This document shows, in pieces, positions 18,968 to 27,744 of a stretch of DNA of 40,689 nt (positions are counted from its first letter, which is position 1; each line of letters begins with the position of its first letter). The DNA is from Gammaproteobacteria bacterium (GTDB lineage Bacteria > Pseudomonadota > Gammaproteobacteria > JAGOUU01): contig JAGOUU010000009.1 of the NCBI GenBank assembly GCA_018061105.1, positions 1-40,689 of the forward strand, written 5' to 3'. The position numbers were made by a program, and so were the translations under genes. The notes under the pieces were generated by a model. It had not been told where the DNA came from. It saw only the letters and a list, made by a program, of their open reading frames with translations, and ran no database searches.

Positions 18968-19519
18968 ATGAAAACTTTGCTTAGTGCTCAAATTACAAGA
19001 AAGCCTTCTTCTCTTACTTGGTTACAACAAATGCGAATATTAGCAGAAGAAGGGGAATTACGTCCCGAACTGCCTAAACCGATTGAATCTATAGATTCTA
19101 TAGCTAGCTTTGGTGCAGCTAAGCCGGTGACATCTATAGAACATCGTGTTCACAATATATATGATCCTTGGGATGCCTTAGGTCCGGTTACATCTATAGA
19201 ACATAGCGCACACAGCAGGTATTATCCTTGGGATGTCTTAATAGATCAAGTCTATAGATGGGTAATGTTTTGTGAAGAGAACCCCGAAGAAATTGGAAAA
19301 TATAAGTACAAATGTAGTCTAACAAAGCTAAGTCCAAAAATTCCAGTGGTATTAAATGATAGAGTTTATGACTTAGATGCAATAGTTGCACATATCAGAA
19401 AACGCCCCCTTGATCCGTTTGATGATCGTTCTAGCGCTCTTTTAGGACAAATTCGTCCATTAGATACGAAAATTGCGTATGAATTCAAAAGTAAGTATGA
19501 TTATTTTACACGCCCTTAA
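18968..19519 (+). CDS. U-box-like protein, candidate ubiquitin ligase effector
   Basis: The C-terminal part (about 114-175) looks like a U-box, the RING-like fold without zinc found in E3 ubiquitin ligases. YKCSLTKLSPKIPVVLNDRV, then YDLDAIVAHIRKRPLDPFDD and LLGQIRPLDTKIAYEF follow the family pattern: Cys/hydrophobic start, Pro-Val before a turn, Y-D-x-x-x-I helix, the (F/L)DP segment and a final 'L.PN..LK..I..F'-like helix. Upstream is a tandem repeat of 20 residues (PVTSIEHR.H..YDPWD.L, about 53-92) encoded by two 60-bp units. The product is 183 residues with no signal peptide. A Legionella effector, LubX, also uses U-boxes, so a host-directed ligase is plausible. Assignment is by eye; substrate and secretion are unknown. 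Confidence 0.5.
   Translation: MKTLLSAQITRKPSSLTWLQQMRILAEEGELRPELPKPIESIDSIASFGAAKPVTSIEHRVHNIYDPWDALGPVTSIEHSAHSRYYPWDVLIDQVYRWVMFCEENPEEIGKYKYKCSLTKLSPKIPVVLNDRVYDLDAIVAHIRKRPLDPFDDRSSALLGQIRPLDTKIAYEFKSKYDYFTRP
19124..19243 (+). repeat. 60-bp tandem duplication in the U-box-like gene
   Basis: Two adjacent 60-bp units share CCGGT(G/T)ACATCTATAGAACA and TATGATCCTTGGGATG-like blocks (second copy TATTATCCTTGGGATG). The centre has diverged. The repeat is in frame and precedes the U-box-like domain. Confidence 0.7.
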
Positions 19520-19559
19520 CTGGTCTGACATAGGGCATGTAACAAAAAATTGAATTTAA

Positions 19560-20081
19560 TCAAACGTACCGCTCAATTGCACCCATGATTTCTTGCATAG
19601 CAACTTTCTTATCTTGCCATCCTTCAACTTTTGCCCATTTATTAGGCTCTAAGTCTTTGTAGTGAGTAAAAAAATGTTCGATTTGTTTTATTAACAAAGT
19701 AGGCATGTCTAAATAGCTTCCGACTTTATCATAAATAGTGCAAAGTTTTGTAACAGGTACAGCTAATATTTTGAAGTCCACTCCAGCCTCATCAGACATT
19801 TTTAAACATCCTATAGGACGAGATCGTATAACTGAGCCTGGTATGACAGGAAATGGTGTGACGACGAGTACATCAGCAGGATCGCCATCTTGAGCTAACG
19901 TTTTTGGTATATAGCCATAATTACATGGATAATGCATACAGGTACTCATAAAGCGGTCGACAAATATAGCCCCAGAGATCTTATCAACTTCATATTTAAT
20001 AGGATTCTGATTAGCCGCAATTTCAATAATGACATTGATTTCATGGGGGACATTGTTACCGGGAGAAATTTTATCAAACAT
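19560..20081 (-). CDS. ppa: Soluble inorganic pyrophosphatase (family I)
   Basis: This cytoplasmic enzyme hydrolyses pyrophosphate to two phosphates and pulls biosynthetic reactions forward. Family I active-site elements are present: IKYEVDKISGAIFVDR, HYPCNYGYIPKTL, DGDPADVLVV (the DxDPxD metal site), IGCLKMSDEAGVDFKILAV and a C-terminal HYKDLEPNKWAKVEGW. The length of 173 residues is typical of bacterial family I. It is divergent from hppA, a membrane pyrophosphatase that uses the same substrate, with a 165-base region between them containing a palindrome. Confidence 0.96.
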   Translation of the reverse strand: MFDKISPGNNVPHEINVIIEIAANQNPIKYEVDKISGAIFVDRFMSTCMHYPCNYGYIPKTLAQDGDPADVLVVTPFPVIPGSVIRSRPIGCLKMSDEAGVDFKILAVPVTKLCTIYDKVGSYLDMPTLLIKQIEHFFTHYKDLEPNKWAKVEGWQDKKVAMQEIMGAIERYV

Positions 20082-20166
20082 AGTTTATTTATAGTGTATT
20101 TATGGGTAAATTATATATTTTAAAGTATTAAGGCTGATGATATGTTTTATTGAAAGATTGTAATAT

Positions 20167-20180
20167 AATACCACGGTATT
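20167..20180. promoter_or_regulatory. Palindrome between ppa and hppA
   Basis: AATACC-AC-GGTATT is a dyad with six-base arms and a two-base centre, in the region between two divergent pyrophosphatase genes. Its location suits an operator that could affect both. The regulator is unknown. Confidence 0.35.
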
Positions 20181-20246
20181 TGGTCAAGAGAATTAATTAA
20201 AATTTAATAAATAAAAACAATCTAAAATAATATTTAGGAGGGTTAC

Positions 20247-22241
20247 ATGGAGTTTTGGGTTCCAATATTCGGTGGATGCGGGATGTTATTAGCGCTTCTA
20301 ATTTATCGATATATCTTAACTTTCCCTAATGGGACTGGCAAAGTCTTAAAAATTGGTCAGGCTATCCATGATGGGGCGATGGTTTTTATCCACCGTCAGT
20401 ATCAAATTTTAGGTTTATTTATATTATTTATATCCCCTTGGTTGTATATCTATCTTGGTTGGCGAACAGCAGTATCTTTTTTATTTGGCGCTTTTTGTTC
20501 AGGTTTGGCAGGCTATATAGGCATGTATACTGCTACTAATGCTAATGTACGCACAACTATGGCAGCTCATGATCATGGCACGGCAAGTGCTTTAACCGTT
20601 GCCTTTTTTGGCGGATCTATTATGGGTCTTTGTGTAGCTTCTTTAGGTTTAATAGGCTTAGGGACTTTATATTATTATTTTGGTGGTGATCCTGCGACAT
20701 CGCATGCAATACATGGCTTTGGTATGGGAGCTTCTTCTGTAGCTTTATTTGCTCGTGTCGGCGGTGGAATATTTACTAAATCTGCAGACGTAGGTGCTGA
20801 TCTCGTTGGTAAATTAGAAGCAGGCATTCCAGAAGATGATCCTCGTAACCCAGGTGTTATTGCAGATAATGTTGGCGACAATGTTGGTGACGTAGCAGGA
20901 ATGGGATCAGATATATTTGAATCTTATTGTGGTGCTACTATTGCTTCGATTGCTATAGCTTCTACTATGACTCCAACGGCGTTAAGTTTTGTTGGTGCGC
21001 AAGAAAGTTTGATGTTTTTACCATTAGCTTTATCCAGTGTAGGCCTAGTGTGTTCAATGTTAGGAATTGCCATTGTAAAATTATTTTCAGCACAAAAACC
21101 AGAAAAAGCTTTACGCTTTGGGACAATAAGTGCCGCAGTATTTTTTATTATTGCAGCCTATTTTGTTATTTCTTATTTTAATATATCTACTCAAGTTTGG
21201 AAGTCTGTCGTAGTAGGAGCTTTAGGTGGAATATGTATTGGGCTTATTACAGAATATTATACTGGTGGTAGCCCGGTGAAAAAAATTGCACGTTCAGGTG
21301 AAACTGGTGCGGCAACAGTTATGATCACGGGTCTTGCTATTGGTATGCAATCAGTTGTTATGCCTATTTTGACTATTTCTACTATTATATTTCTTGCAAG
21401 CCATATGGTTGGTTTGTATGGCGTAGCCATAGCTGCAGTAGGTATGCTTGCAACAGTTGGAATTACTATGGCTATTGATGCGTACGGTCCAGTAGCAGAT
21501 AACGCTGGTGGAATTGCGGAAATGGGCGGTTTGGGTAAAGAAACTCGGGCCATTACAGATTCTTTAGATGAATTAGGCAATACAACAGCTGCTATTGGTA
21601 AAGGCTTTGCAGTTGGGGCTGCAGCTTTGGCTGCGTTAGCTATAATCAATGCTTTTGTTGAAACAGTTGCAGTTAATAAAACTAATTTTGTCTTATCTTT
21701 AAATAACCCAGACGTATTAATAGGTTTATTTTTAGGTGGTTTATTACCGTTCTTGATTGCTTCTATTACAATGACAGCAGTAGGTGATGCAGCGTTTGAT
21801 ATGATTAATGAAATCAGACGACAATTTAAAGAAATCAAAGGGCTATTAGAAGGCACAGCTGATCCTGATACTGATCGTTGTGTTGACATAGCTACTAAAG
21901 CAGCTATTCGTAAAATGATTTTACCAGGCTGTTTGGCTGTATTTACCCCTGTTATAGTCGGTTTTGGTTTTAATGCTGAAGCATTAGGTGGTTTATTAGG
22001 TGGTGCTTTAATTTCTTGTGTACTGTTAGCTTTATTTATGGCTAATGCTGGTGGAGCGTGGGACAATGCTAAAAAATATGTTGAAAAAGGTAATTTAGGT
22101 GGCAAAGGTTCTTTAGTGCATAAAGCTTTAGTTGTTGGTGATACTGTTGGTGATCCATTTAAAGATACCTCAGGACCATCAATGAATATTTTAATCAATG
22201 TCATGGCGATTGTCAGTCTGGTAATTGCGCCGTTACTATAG
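20247..22241 (+). CDS. hppA: Membrane-bound ion-pumping pyrophosphatase
   Basis: HppA couples pyrophosphate hydrolysis to pumping of H+ (or Na+) across the membrane. The substrate-binding site DVGADLVGK is at 181-189, inside [20 protein letters not shown], and is followed by [20 protein letters not shown]. The second acidic cluster is [18 protein letters not shown], and the C-terminal one is [15 protein letters not shown]. Many hydrophobic helices fit the usual 15-17. The segment [14 protein letters not shown] has Ala448 where potassium-independent enzymes carry Lys, which indicates a K+-dependent type; that type includes both H+ and Na+ pumps, so the ion is not settled. A strong AGGAGGG (20236-20242) precedes the ATG. 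At 664 residues the length is standard. Confidence 0.96.
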   Translation: MEFWVPIFGGCGMLLALLIYRYILTFPNGTGKVLKIGQAIHDGAMVFIHRQYQILGLFILFISPWLYIYLGWRTAVSFLFGAFCSGLAGYIGMYTATNANVRTTMAAHDHGTASALTVAFFGGSIMGLCVASLGLIGLGTLYYYFGGDPATSHAIHGFGMGASSVALFARVGGGIFTKSADVGADLVGKLEAGIPEDDPRNPGVIADNVGDNVGDVAGMGSDIFESYCGATIASIAIASTMTPTALSFVGAQESLMFLPLALSSVGLVCSMLGIAIVKLFSAQKPEKALRFGTISAAVFFIIAAYFVISYFNISTQVWKSVVVGALGGICIGLITEYYTGGSPVKKIARSGETGAATVMITGLAIGMQSVVMPILTISTIIFLASHMVGLYGVAIAAVGMLATVGITMAIDAYGPVADNAGGIAEMGGLGKETRAITDSLDELGNTTAAIGKGFAVGAAALAALAIINAFVETVAVNKTNFVLSLNNPDVLIGLFLGGLLPFLIASITMTAVGDAAFDMINEIRRQFKEIKGLLEGTADPDTDRCVDIATKAAIRKMILPGCLAVFTPVIVGFGFNAEALGGLLGGALISCVLLALFMANAGGAWDNAKKYVEKGNLGGKGSLVHKALVVGDTVGDPFKDTSGPSMNILINVMAIVSLVIAPLL

Positions 22242-22273
22242 CTGAGATAAATTTTAGGTAATGGTTAAGTTTA

Positions 22274-23278
22274 GTGAGTATTTTTAGTAAAAAAGAAATA
22301 AGTGTAGCGCCAATGATGGATCTAACTGATCGGCATTGTCGCTATTTTTTAAGATTATTTTCTCCTCGTATAAAACTCTATACAGAAATGATCACTGTGA
22401 ATGCTTTAATTTATGGTGATCAAAACAGATTTCTTAGTTATCATCCCGAAGAACATCCTCTTGCCATTCAACTTGGTGGAAGTGTGCCCAAGGATTTGGC
22501 TATTACAGCCAAAATGGCTGAAGACCGTGGCTTCTGCGAAGTGAATCTTAATGTTGGCTGTCCTAGTGATCGTGTGCAAAAAGCGAAAATTGGCGCCTGT
22601 TTAATGGCAGAGCCAAATTTAGTCGCAGAATGTGTGTCAGCCATGCGTGAACAAGTGGCAATACCAGTAACAGTTAAAACCCGTATAGGTATCGACGAGC
22701 AAGATAGCTACAAGTTTTTGCATGATTTTATTAATACTGTAAGCAAGGCTGGCTGTAGTAGTTTTATCATTCATGCTCGTAAAGCGTGGTTGTCAGGATT
22801 AAATCCTAAACAGAATCGAGAAATTCCCGAGTTAGATTACCAAAGAGTTTATACATTAAAACAAGATTTTAATAATTTAAATATAATTATAAACGGTGGC
22901 TTCAAGACCTGTGATCAAATTAAAAATAGTTTGCAATTAGTTGATGGTGTTATGATTGGACGAGAGGCGTATTATAATCCATTTTTACTAGCACAGATTA
23001 ATCAAGAAATCTTAGGTGATAAATTATTATCTCGACATGAAATTTTAGAAAGTTTATATAATTATATTATTGATGAATTAGACAACGGCACGCCATGGAT
23101 AAAAATGGCTCGGCATTATATGGGATTATTTAAAGATCAACCGGGTGCGCGCTTATGGCGGCAGTTTCTGAGTGAGTGTAGGGGAGTCAGTGGCCAGAAT
23201 TTCAGAGTTAATATCAATAAAATCCTTGAGCTCATGAGTAAAGCAAGTTACAAACAGGATATAAGGCAAGCAGGTTAA
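22274..23278 (+). CDS. dusA: tRNA-dihydrouridine(20/20a) synthase DusA
   Basis: DusA is a flavoenzyme that reduces uridines 20 and 20a in the tRNA D-loop. Features are SVAPMMDLTDRHCRYFLR (10-27), IQLGGSVPKDLA, the catalytic Cys96 in NLNVGCPSDRVQ, VTVKTRIGID, FIIHARKAWLSGLNPKQNRE (a DusA-type stretch) and the FMN-binding INGGFKT / VMIGREAYYNP. The length of 334 residues is normal. The start is a GTG at 22274, 32 bases after the hppA stop; the nearby ATG at 22261 is in another frame that closes quickly. Confidence 0.95.
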   Translation: MSIFSKKEISVAPMMDLTDRHCRYFLRLFSPRIKLYTEMITVNALIYGDQNRFLSYHPEEHPLAIQLGGSVPKDLAITAKMAEDRGFCEVNLNVGCPSDRVQKAKIGACLMAEPNLVAECVSAMREQVAIPVTVKTRIGIDEQDSYKFLHDFINTVSKAGCSSFIIHARKAWLSGLNPKQNREIPELDYQRVYTLKQDFNNLNIIINGGFKTCDQIKNSLQLVDGVMIGREAYYNPFLLAQINQEILGDKLLSRHEILESLYNYIIDELDNGTPWIKMARHYMGLFKDQPGARLWRQFLSECRGVSGQNFRVNINKILELMSKASYKQDIRQAG

Positions 23279-23469
23279 TTATGGTTAAACGTTTTAACAT
23301 AATTATTATTAATATAAAAGGAAATAGCAAAGCTTGTATTTATGCTATAGAAGATGTGCTTAATATTTTAGCAGTTGGTAACAGCACAATTACATAAACT
23401 AAGCACAAATGTTACTGGTAATTGATGGTATGCGTTCAGGTACACGTCTCGAAGAAAAGACAAATGAAT
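23279..23469. other. Gap between dusA and pfp with short open frames
   Basis: The gap holds a 38-codon frame starting three bases after dusA (23281-23397, MVKRFNIIIINIKGNSKACI...). A second frame begins at ATG 23409 (MLLVIDGMRSGTRLEEKTNE...) and runs into the 3' end of pfp on the opposite strand. Neither matches a family I know. They may be remnants of a decayed gene. No terminator hairpin is visible. Confidence 0.35.
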
Positions 23470-24726
23470 TTAGATTAACTGGTTTTTTAACTGCACATAA
23501 TCCGGTAGTCCATTTTTATACGCAGGATAATCTTCGCCCAGAATTAATGGCGCTAAATATTTTCGGCATTTATCAGTAATATGAAAACCATCTTCTGTAA
23601 TAAATTCTCTTGGAAGAAGTTTTTCTTGATTAGCTACTGCTTCTAGAGGCACATGATCGATAGACCATTCGTATGGTAAATCTGATAGTCTTTTTATACT
23701 TAACATCACTCCACTTAGGCCCTGTTTTGCAAAAGTTATTCCTGCTTGCCCTAAAGCATAGGATTGTTCGACGTCTGTTTTAGATGCTATGTGCCTAGCA
23801 GAACGCTGGAGATAATCACAGACGGCCCAATGGTTTTTATAGCCCAAATTAGCTGTAACTAAATTTGCAATCATAGGTGCAACGCCACCTAATTGGGCAT
23901 GACCAAACGAATCTGTCAGACCACTTTTTTGTAATAAATTACCTTGTTTATCTTTGACGCCCTCTGAGACAACGATTGCGCAATGACCATAGGTTTGTGT
24001 GCAATGTTGCACCCGCGTTAAAAATTTTTCTTGTTCAAATGGAATTTCTGGTAATAAGATTATATGGGGTGCTTGGTTTTTGGTTTCTGCAGCTAAGCCG
24101 CTGGCGGCTGCAATCCAGCCTGTGTGACGGCCCATCACTTCCATGACGAAAATTTTAGTGGACGTTTCTGACATTGATAACACATCAAGTCCTGCTTCCC
24201 TAATAGACACGGCCACGTATTTTGCAACGGAGCCAAAACCAGGACAGGTGTCAGTAATAGGTAGATCGTTATCAATAGTTTTGGGTAGGCCGATACATAT
24301 TAATTCATAACCTGATTGTTGACTTAATTTGGCAATTTTATAAGCTGTGTCTTGGGAATCGCCGCCGCCATTGTAGAAAAAATAGCCAATATTATGTTTT
24401 TTGAATACTTCGAGAATTTTATTATATGGCTCTATATGTTGCTCAGGGGATGGTAGTTTATGGCGGCAAGATCCAAAGGCTCCAGCAGGGGTAAATCTTA
24501 GTTTAGCAATGTCTTCGGGAGATTCTAAACTGGTGTCTATTAGTTGGTCATTGAGTGCGCCGATTATACCGTTCTTCCCTACTAGCACTTTATTGAAAGT
24601 GTCTGGGTATAGCCTGGCTGTTTCGATCAACCCGCAAGCCGTAGCGTTTATAACTGAAGTAACTCCTCCAGATTGGGCATAAAAAATGTTATTATTTTTA
24701 TTAGACTTGTTAATATGATTATTCAT
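23470..24726 (-). CDS. pfp: Pyrophosphate-dependent 6-phosphofructokinase
   Basis: PFP phosphorylates fructose 6-phosphate with pyrophosphate instead of ATP, reversibly, in glycolysis and gluconeogenesis. Two residues that define PPi rather than ATP use are visible: Asp123 in NGGGDSQDTAYKIA (119-132), where ATP enzymes have Gly, and Lys149 in PKTIDNDLP (148-156), where ATP enzymes have Gly. Substrate-binding MGRHTGW is at 198-204. The N terminus has the phosphate-binding YAQSGGVTSVINATACGL. The length of 418 fits the group of PFPs of about 400 residues. It lies divergent from a papain-like protease gene and close to two pyrophosphatases. Confidence 0.94.
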   Translation of the reverse strand: MNNHINKSNKNNNIFYAQSGGVTSVINATACGLIETARLYPDTFNKVLVGKNGIIGALNDQLIDTSLESPEDIAKLRFTPAGAFGSCRHKLPSPEQHIEPYNKILEVFKKHNIGYFFYNGGGDSQDTAYKIAKLSQQSGYELICIGLPKTIDNDLPITDTCPGFGSVAKYVAVSIREAGLDVLSMSETSTKIFVMEVMGRHTGWIAAASGLAAETKNQAPHIILLPEIPFEQEKFLTRVQHCTQTYGHCAIVVSEGVKDKQGNLLQKSGLTDSFGHAQLGGVAPMIANLVTANLGYKNHWAVCDYLQRSARHIASKTDVEQSYALGQAGITFAKQGLSGVMLSIKRLSDLPYEWSIDHVPLEAVANQEKLLPREFITEDGFHITDKCRKYLAPLILGEDYPAYKNGLPDYVQLKNQLI

Positions 24727-24870
24727 CGAGCTATGCTTATTTTGTTTAAAAACAACATTGTACCTAAAACACGGGTATTTTTCAGCCAGATCTTTAATAA
24801 ATTCTTTAATAAATAAATAGCTATATTTTTCAAATATGCTAGAATAATGTAACGAACTAACTACCAGTAT

Positions 24871-25941
24871 ATGAGGCTGGGCATGGCGAACATTTTAAGC
24901 TCTAGATCACCACTAATTGTTTTAATTTTAGCTAGTCTATTGTATTTGTGTTCAAATAGTTTTGCTAAATCTGTTGTTGTGCCTTTGGAAGATAACTCGT
25001 TAGATCTTGTGTTTTCTGCTAATTTCTTTCGGCAATACAAAAAAATTAATTTCGAAGAGATAAATATAGATAAAAAAATGTCTCTAGAGCTAGAGAGAAG
25101 AGCTCAATTAATTATCAATAATACAGATAGTTACGGTAAATCCACTGTGCCTTTTTATATAAATGATTCAGACTTCAATATTGATCTGAAAATGGGTAAC
25201 ACACCGGTTCTCGATCAAGGAGATTATGGTTCATGTGTAACTTTTGCTGTTACAGCTGCTTTGAATACTTTAAATGATAGTGGTGACTATATTTCTCAGC
25301 AGTGTCTCTTAGAGTTGGGTAATACTTACCAAGAACTAGGAGATAAGATCGATAAGCCATGGAGTACTCGAGAGGACTTTTGTTCTTATAGTTCTGGTTG
25401 GGATGGGTTTGATGCTGCATGCTTATTTGAACGTATAAGACAGCATGGTGTTGTTGCCAAGACAAATTGTCTGCATGAATACCCTTTAATTAATGAGAAA
25501 ATGTCTTTCGAAGAGTATCATGCTTTAAGCTTAAATAAGCAGTGGTCAAATGATTTTATTGTACGGTCGCTACGTAACCCTAATAGTATTAACGAATTGA
25601 GAAAAGCGCTTAATAATGGTCATCGTATTGTCATAGGGACTTTTATCAATGGCTCAGATATTCCTGGTACTATTGGTTATCCCATCAATAATAAGAAATC
25701 TGGCCTATTTAAATTACCAGAGGACGAGTATGGCTTGTCTGAACTAGTTTACAATTTAAAGCGGGATGGCGTTGCCTATGGCCATGAGTTCATTGTAGTA
25801 GGGTATAACGATAGACAGCAGATCTTAAAGCTCCGTAACTCTTGGGGGCAGGGAGTTGGCGACAATGGTGATTTCTATATGTCATATGAATATTATATCT
25901 TATTGAATATATCGGCGGTTGAGCTTGGCGCAAGGCAGTGA
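24871..25941 (+). CDS. Secreted papain-like (C1) cysteine protease
   Basis: An N-terminal signal peptide (about 1-32, hydrophobic core LIVLILASLLYLC, cleavage near SFA-KS) is followed by a propeptide-like segment and a C1A peptidase domain. Catalytic residues are visible: oxyanion Gln116 and nucleophile Cys122 in TPVLDQGDYGSCVTFAVTAA, His305 in YGHEFIVVGYND and Asn323 in LKLRNSWGQGVGDNGDFYMS. The GxGDNGDFYMSYEY end is typical of bacterial papain-like enzymes. The 356 residues include about 80 before the domain. There is no membrane anchor beyond the signal. The start could also be the ATG 12 bases later. Export to the periplasm, medium or host is inferred; the gene stands alone, divergent from pfp. 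Confidence 0.85.
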   Translation: MRLGMANILSSRSPLIVLILASLLYLCSNSFAKSVVVPLEDNSLDLVFSANFFRQYKKINFEEINIDKKMSLELERRAQLIINNTDSYGKSTVPFYINDSDFNIDLKMGNTPVLDQGDYGSCVTFAVTAALNTLNDSGDYISQQCLLELGNTYQELGDKIDKPWSTREDFCSYSSGWDGFDAACLFERIRQHGVVAKTNCLHEYPLINEKMSFEEYHALSLNKQWSNDFIVRSLRNPNSINELRKALNNGHRIVIGTFINGSDIPGTIGYPINNKKSGLFKLPEDEYGLSELVYNLKRDGVAYGHEFIVVGYNDRQQILKLRNSWGQGVGDNGDFYMSYEYYILLNISAVELGARQ

Positions 25942-26080
25942 TTATTTGATATTTATATATTAATTGTGTATTCATCTTAGAAAGCTACACTTTAATAAGT
26001 TAAGATAGCAGTTTTGTGTCAATTATTATAGAATATATAAACTTAAATAGTTAGTTCAAGCAGTAAAAAATGGGTAAAAA

Positions 26081-27721
26081 ATGGCAGATAGCAAGATAGA
26101 CGGCATTCAAGCAGAGCTAGAAACTCTAAAATTGCTTACCCAATCGAGTGCTTTTAGTTATTTTTTCAAGCGTAACCTGTCGCTAATTTCACCATTTAGT
26201 AAAAAATATGATCGTAATCTATTGATGGTTCTAGATTATGCTGTTCAAACTAAAAGATACCAATTTGTCAGTGATTTGTTTGATAGTTCTAGAACCATAT
26301 TAGTTTCTAATAAACAAGAGTTCGCAAAACAATTATTAAAAGCTTTTGATCGAGAGAGCGCTGTCTCAGCAGACGATTCTGGTTTAAAATTAATAAAAGT
26401 TTATATTAATAGATATCTTGATGCTCATAACTTAGGTTATCGAATTAGTAGGCACGAACTAGAAAAAAAACCAAAAGTTCTGTCTGCTGAATATAAAAAA
26501 TCAAAAATTAAACAAGCTAATAATCGTAAGAAGAAACAATTTTTTTACTTTCTTGCTTTTCTTTTAGCTTTTCTAGTAGCCTTTCCTGAAGGTGCCTTAG
26601 CTGTTTATGGTTACGGAGTGTTTACTTTCGTCAATGTGTTAGTATTCGGTGGTTCTGCTTCTTCAGTAAGCTATTTTTTATATAAAACTGATATCTACCA
26701 CTTAATTAAAAATTTATTTAAACGTGACGAAACTGAAGAAGCAGAATTAAATTTATTAGAAAAAATATTATTAAATTTTATTATAGTTTTCGCTGGTATA
26801 GCGATGGGTATCTTATTATTTAATGCAATTTATATTCCTGCTGGTATGCTATTTTTTGGCTTTGCTTCTGCAGCAGCTGTCTTAGCAGCGCCCCTGCCAA
26901 TGTTAATTATTATCGCTAGCTTTTTTGCTTTGGTGACTGCGTTAGCTAATATTGCTTTATTTAAACCAATTTGTTACAGCACGTATACAAATATTAAAAA
27001 TTTCTTTAAAAATTCTGAATGGAAAAAACTTACGTTCTCAAAAATTTTAGTTTTATTAGTTGCGACAGCTACAATGATCTTTGCTCAACTGTGGTTTTTG
27101 AACGAAGCGTTTCAATTGTTGACAGGCCTGTTTGGTTTGCCCGCGAATCCTAGTGCAATTGCTGCTATTGCAATCAGCGTTTTTGGTTGCTTGAATGGGG
27201 TGTTCTATGGTAAAAATATCTTTAGATTTTTTTCTGAGATATTGCCTGAAACCATAAGAAATATAAAGTCATCTGTTAGAAATTTTGTAAATGCTTTTCA
27301 AACAAATGGCTTCAAAATATTTTGGCAATCAAGTTTAGACGATCCATATAGATTAGCTAATAAAAAAGCTTTAATTGATTTGGTGAACTATACAGTTATT
27401 GCTGTGCTAGTAGTTTTTTGTGTTTTTAATGCTACTGGGATTGCGTTAGGTGTTTCTGCTTTATTATCAGGGGTTATCTTAGCAAAGTTTACATCAGCAT
27501 TATTTACATACATAGCCTCTTTTTCTGCCAATGTTAATGCATCGTATCAAGAGTTTCGTCCATTACCAACTGTTTCATCATCTAACGGACATCCAGTTGC
27601 TACGGTAAAAACTTATAGTTGTTATCAGCTAGTTGTAGATACAATTCCAGCTGCAAAGCCAGCAAGAAATCCAAATGGCGCTGAAGTCGTTTCATGGCAA
27701 GCTGCAAGTTTGACGCCATAA
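26081..27721 (+). CDS. Polytopic membrane protein of unknown function
   Basis: I do not recognise this 546-residue protein. The first 150 residues are soluble and helical with many Lys. About eight hydrophobic segments follow (near 153-170, 173-200, 228-250, 252-292, 319-340, 355-378, 433-455 and 458-485), separated by short Lys-rich loops such as KNLFKRDETEEAELN (209-223). The last 55 residues are soluble and Pro-containing (EFRPLPTVSS, PAAKPARNPNGAE). No transporter or channel signature is evident. A long cytosolic head plus multiple helices and a polar tail would fit either an inner-membrane protein or a secreted protein that inserts in a host membrane. It is flanked by a papain-like protease gene and ung, with a gap on the upstream side. 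Confidence 0.7.
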   Translation: MADSKIDGIQAELETLKLLTQSSAFSYFFKRNLSLISPFSKKYDRNLLMVLDYAVQTKRYQFVSDLFDSSRTILVSNKQEFAKQLLKAFDRESAVSADDSGLKLIKVYINRYLDAHNLGYRISRHELEKKPKVLSAEYKKSKIKQANNRKKKQFFYFLAFLLAFLVAFPEGALAVYGYGVFTFVNVLVFGGSASSVSYFLYKTDIYHLIKNLFKRDETEEAELNLLEKILLNFIIVFAGIAMGILLFNAIYIPAGMLFFGFASAAAVLAAPLPMLIIIASFFALVTALANIALFKPICYSTYTNIKNFFKNSEWKKLTFSKILVLLVATATMIFAQLWFLNEAFQLLTGLFGLPANPSAIAAIAISVFGCLNGVFYGKNIFRFFSEILPETIRNIKSSVRNFVNAFQTNGFKIFWQSSLDDPYRLANKKALIDLVNYTVIAVLVVFCVFNATGIALGVSALLSGVILAKFTSALFTYIASFSANVNASYQEFRPLPTVSSSNGHPVATVKTYSCYQLVVDTIPAAKPARNPNGAEVVSWQAASLTP

Positions 27722-27744
27722 ATATATAAGTTTATTATAGTCTG

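Noticed and set aside
21257..22204. Long open frame (315 codons) on the minus strand inside hppA
   Set aside because: It is fully covered by the unmistakable HppA coding sequence; its Pro/Ala/Ile-rich translation is typical of the antisense of membrane protein genes.
24401..24682. Plus-strand 93-codon frame inside pfp
   Set aside because: It lies entirely antisense to conserved pfp motifs and resembles no protein.
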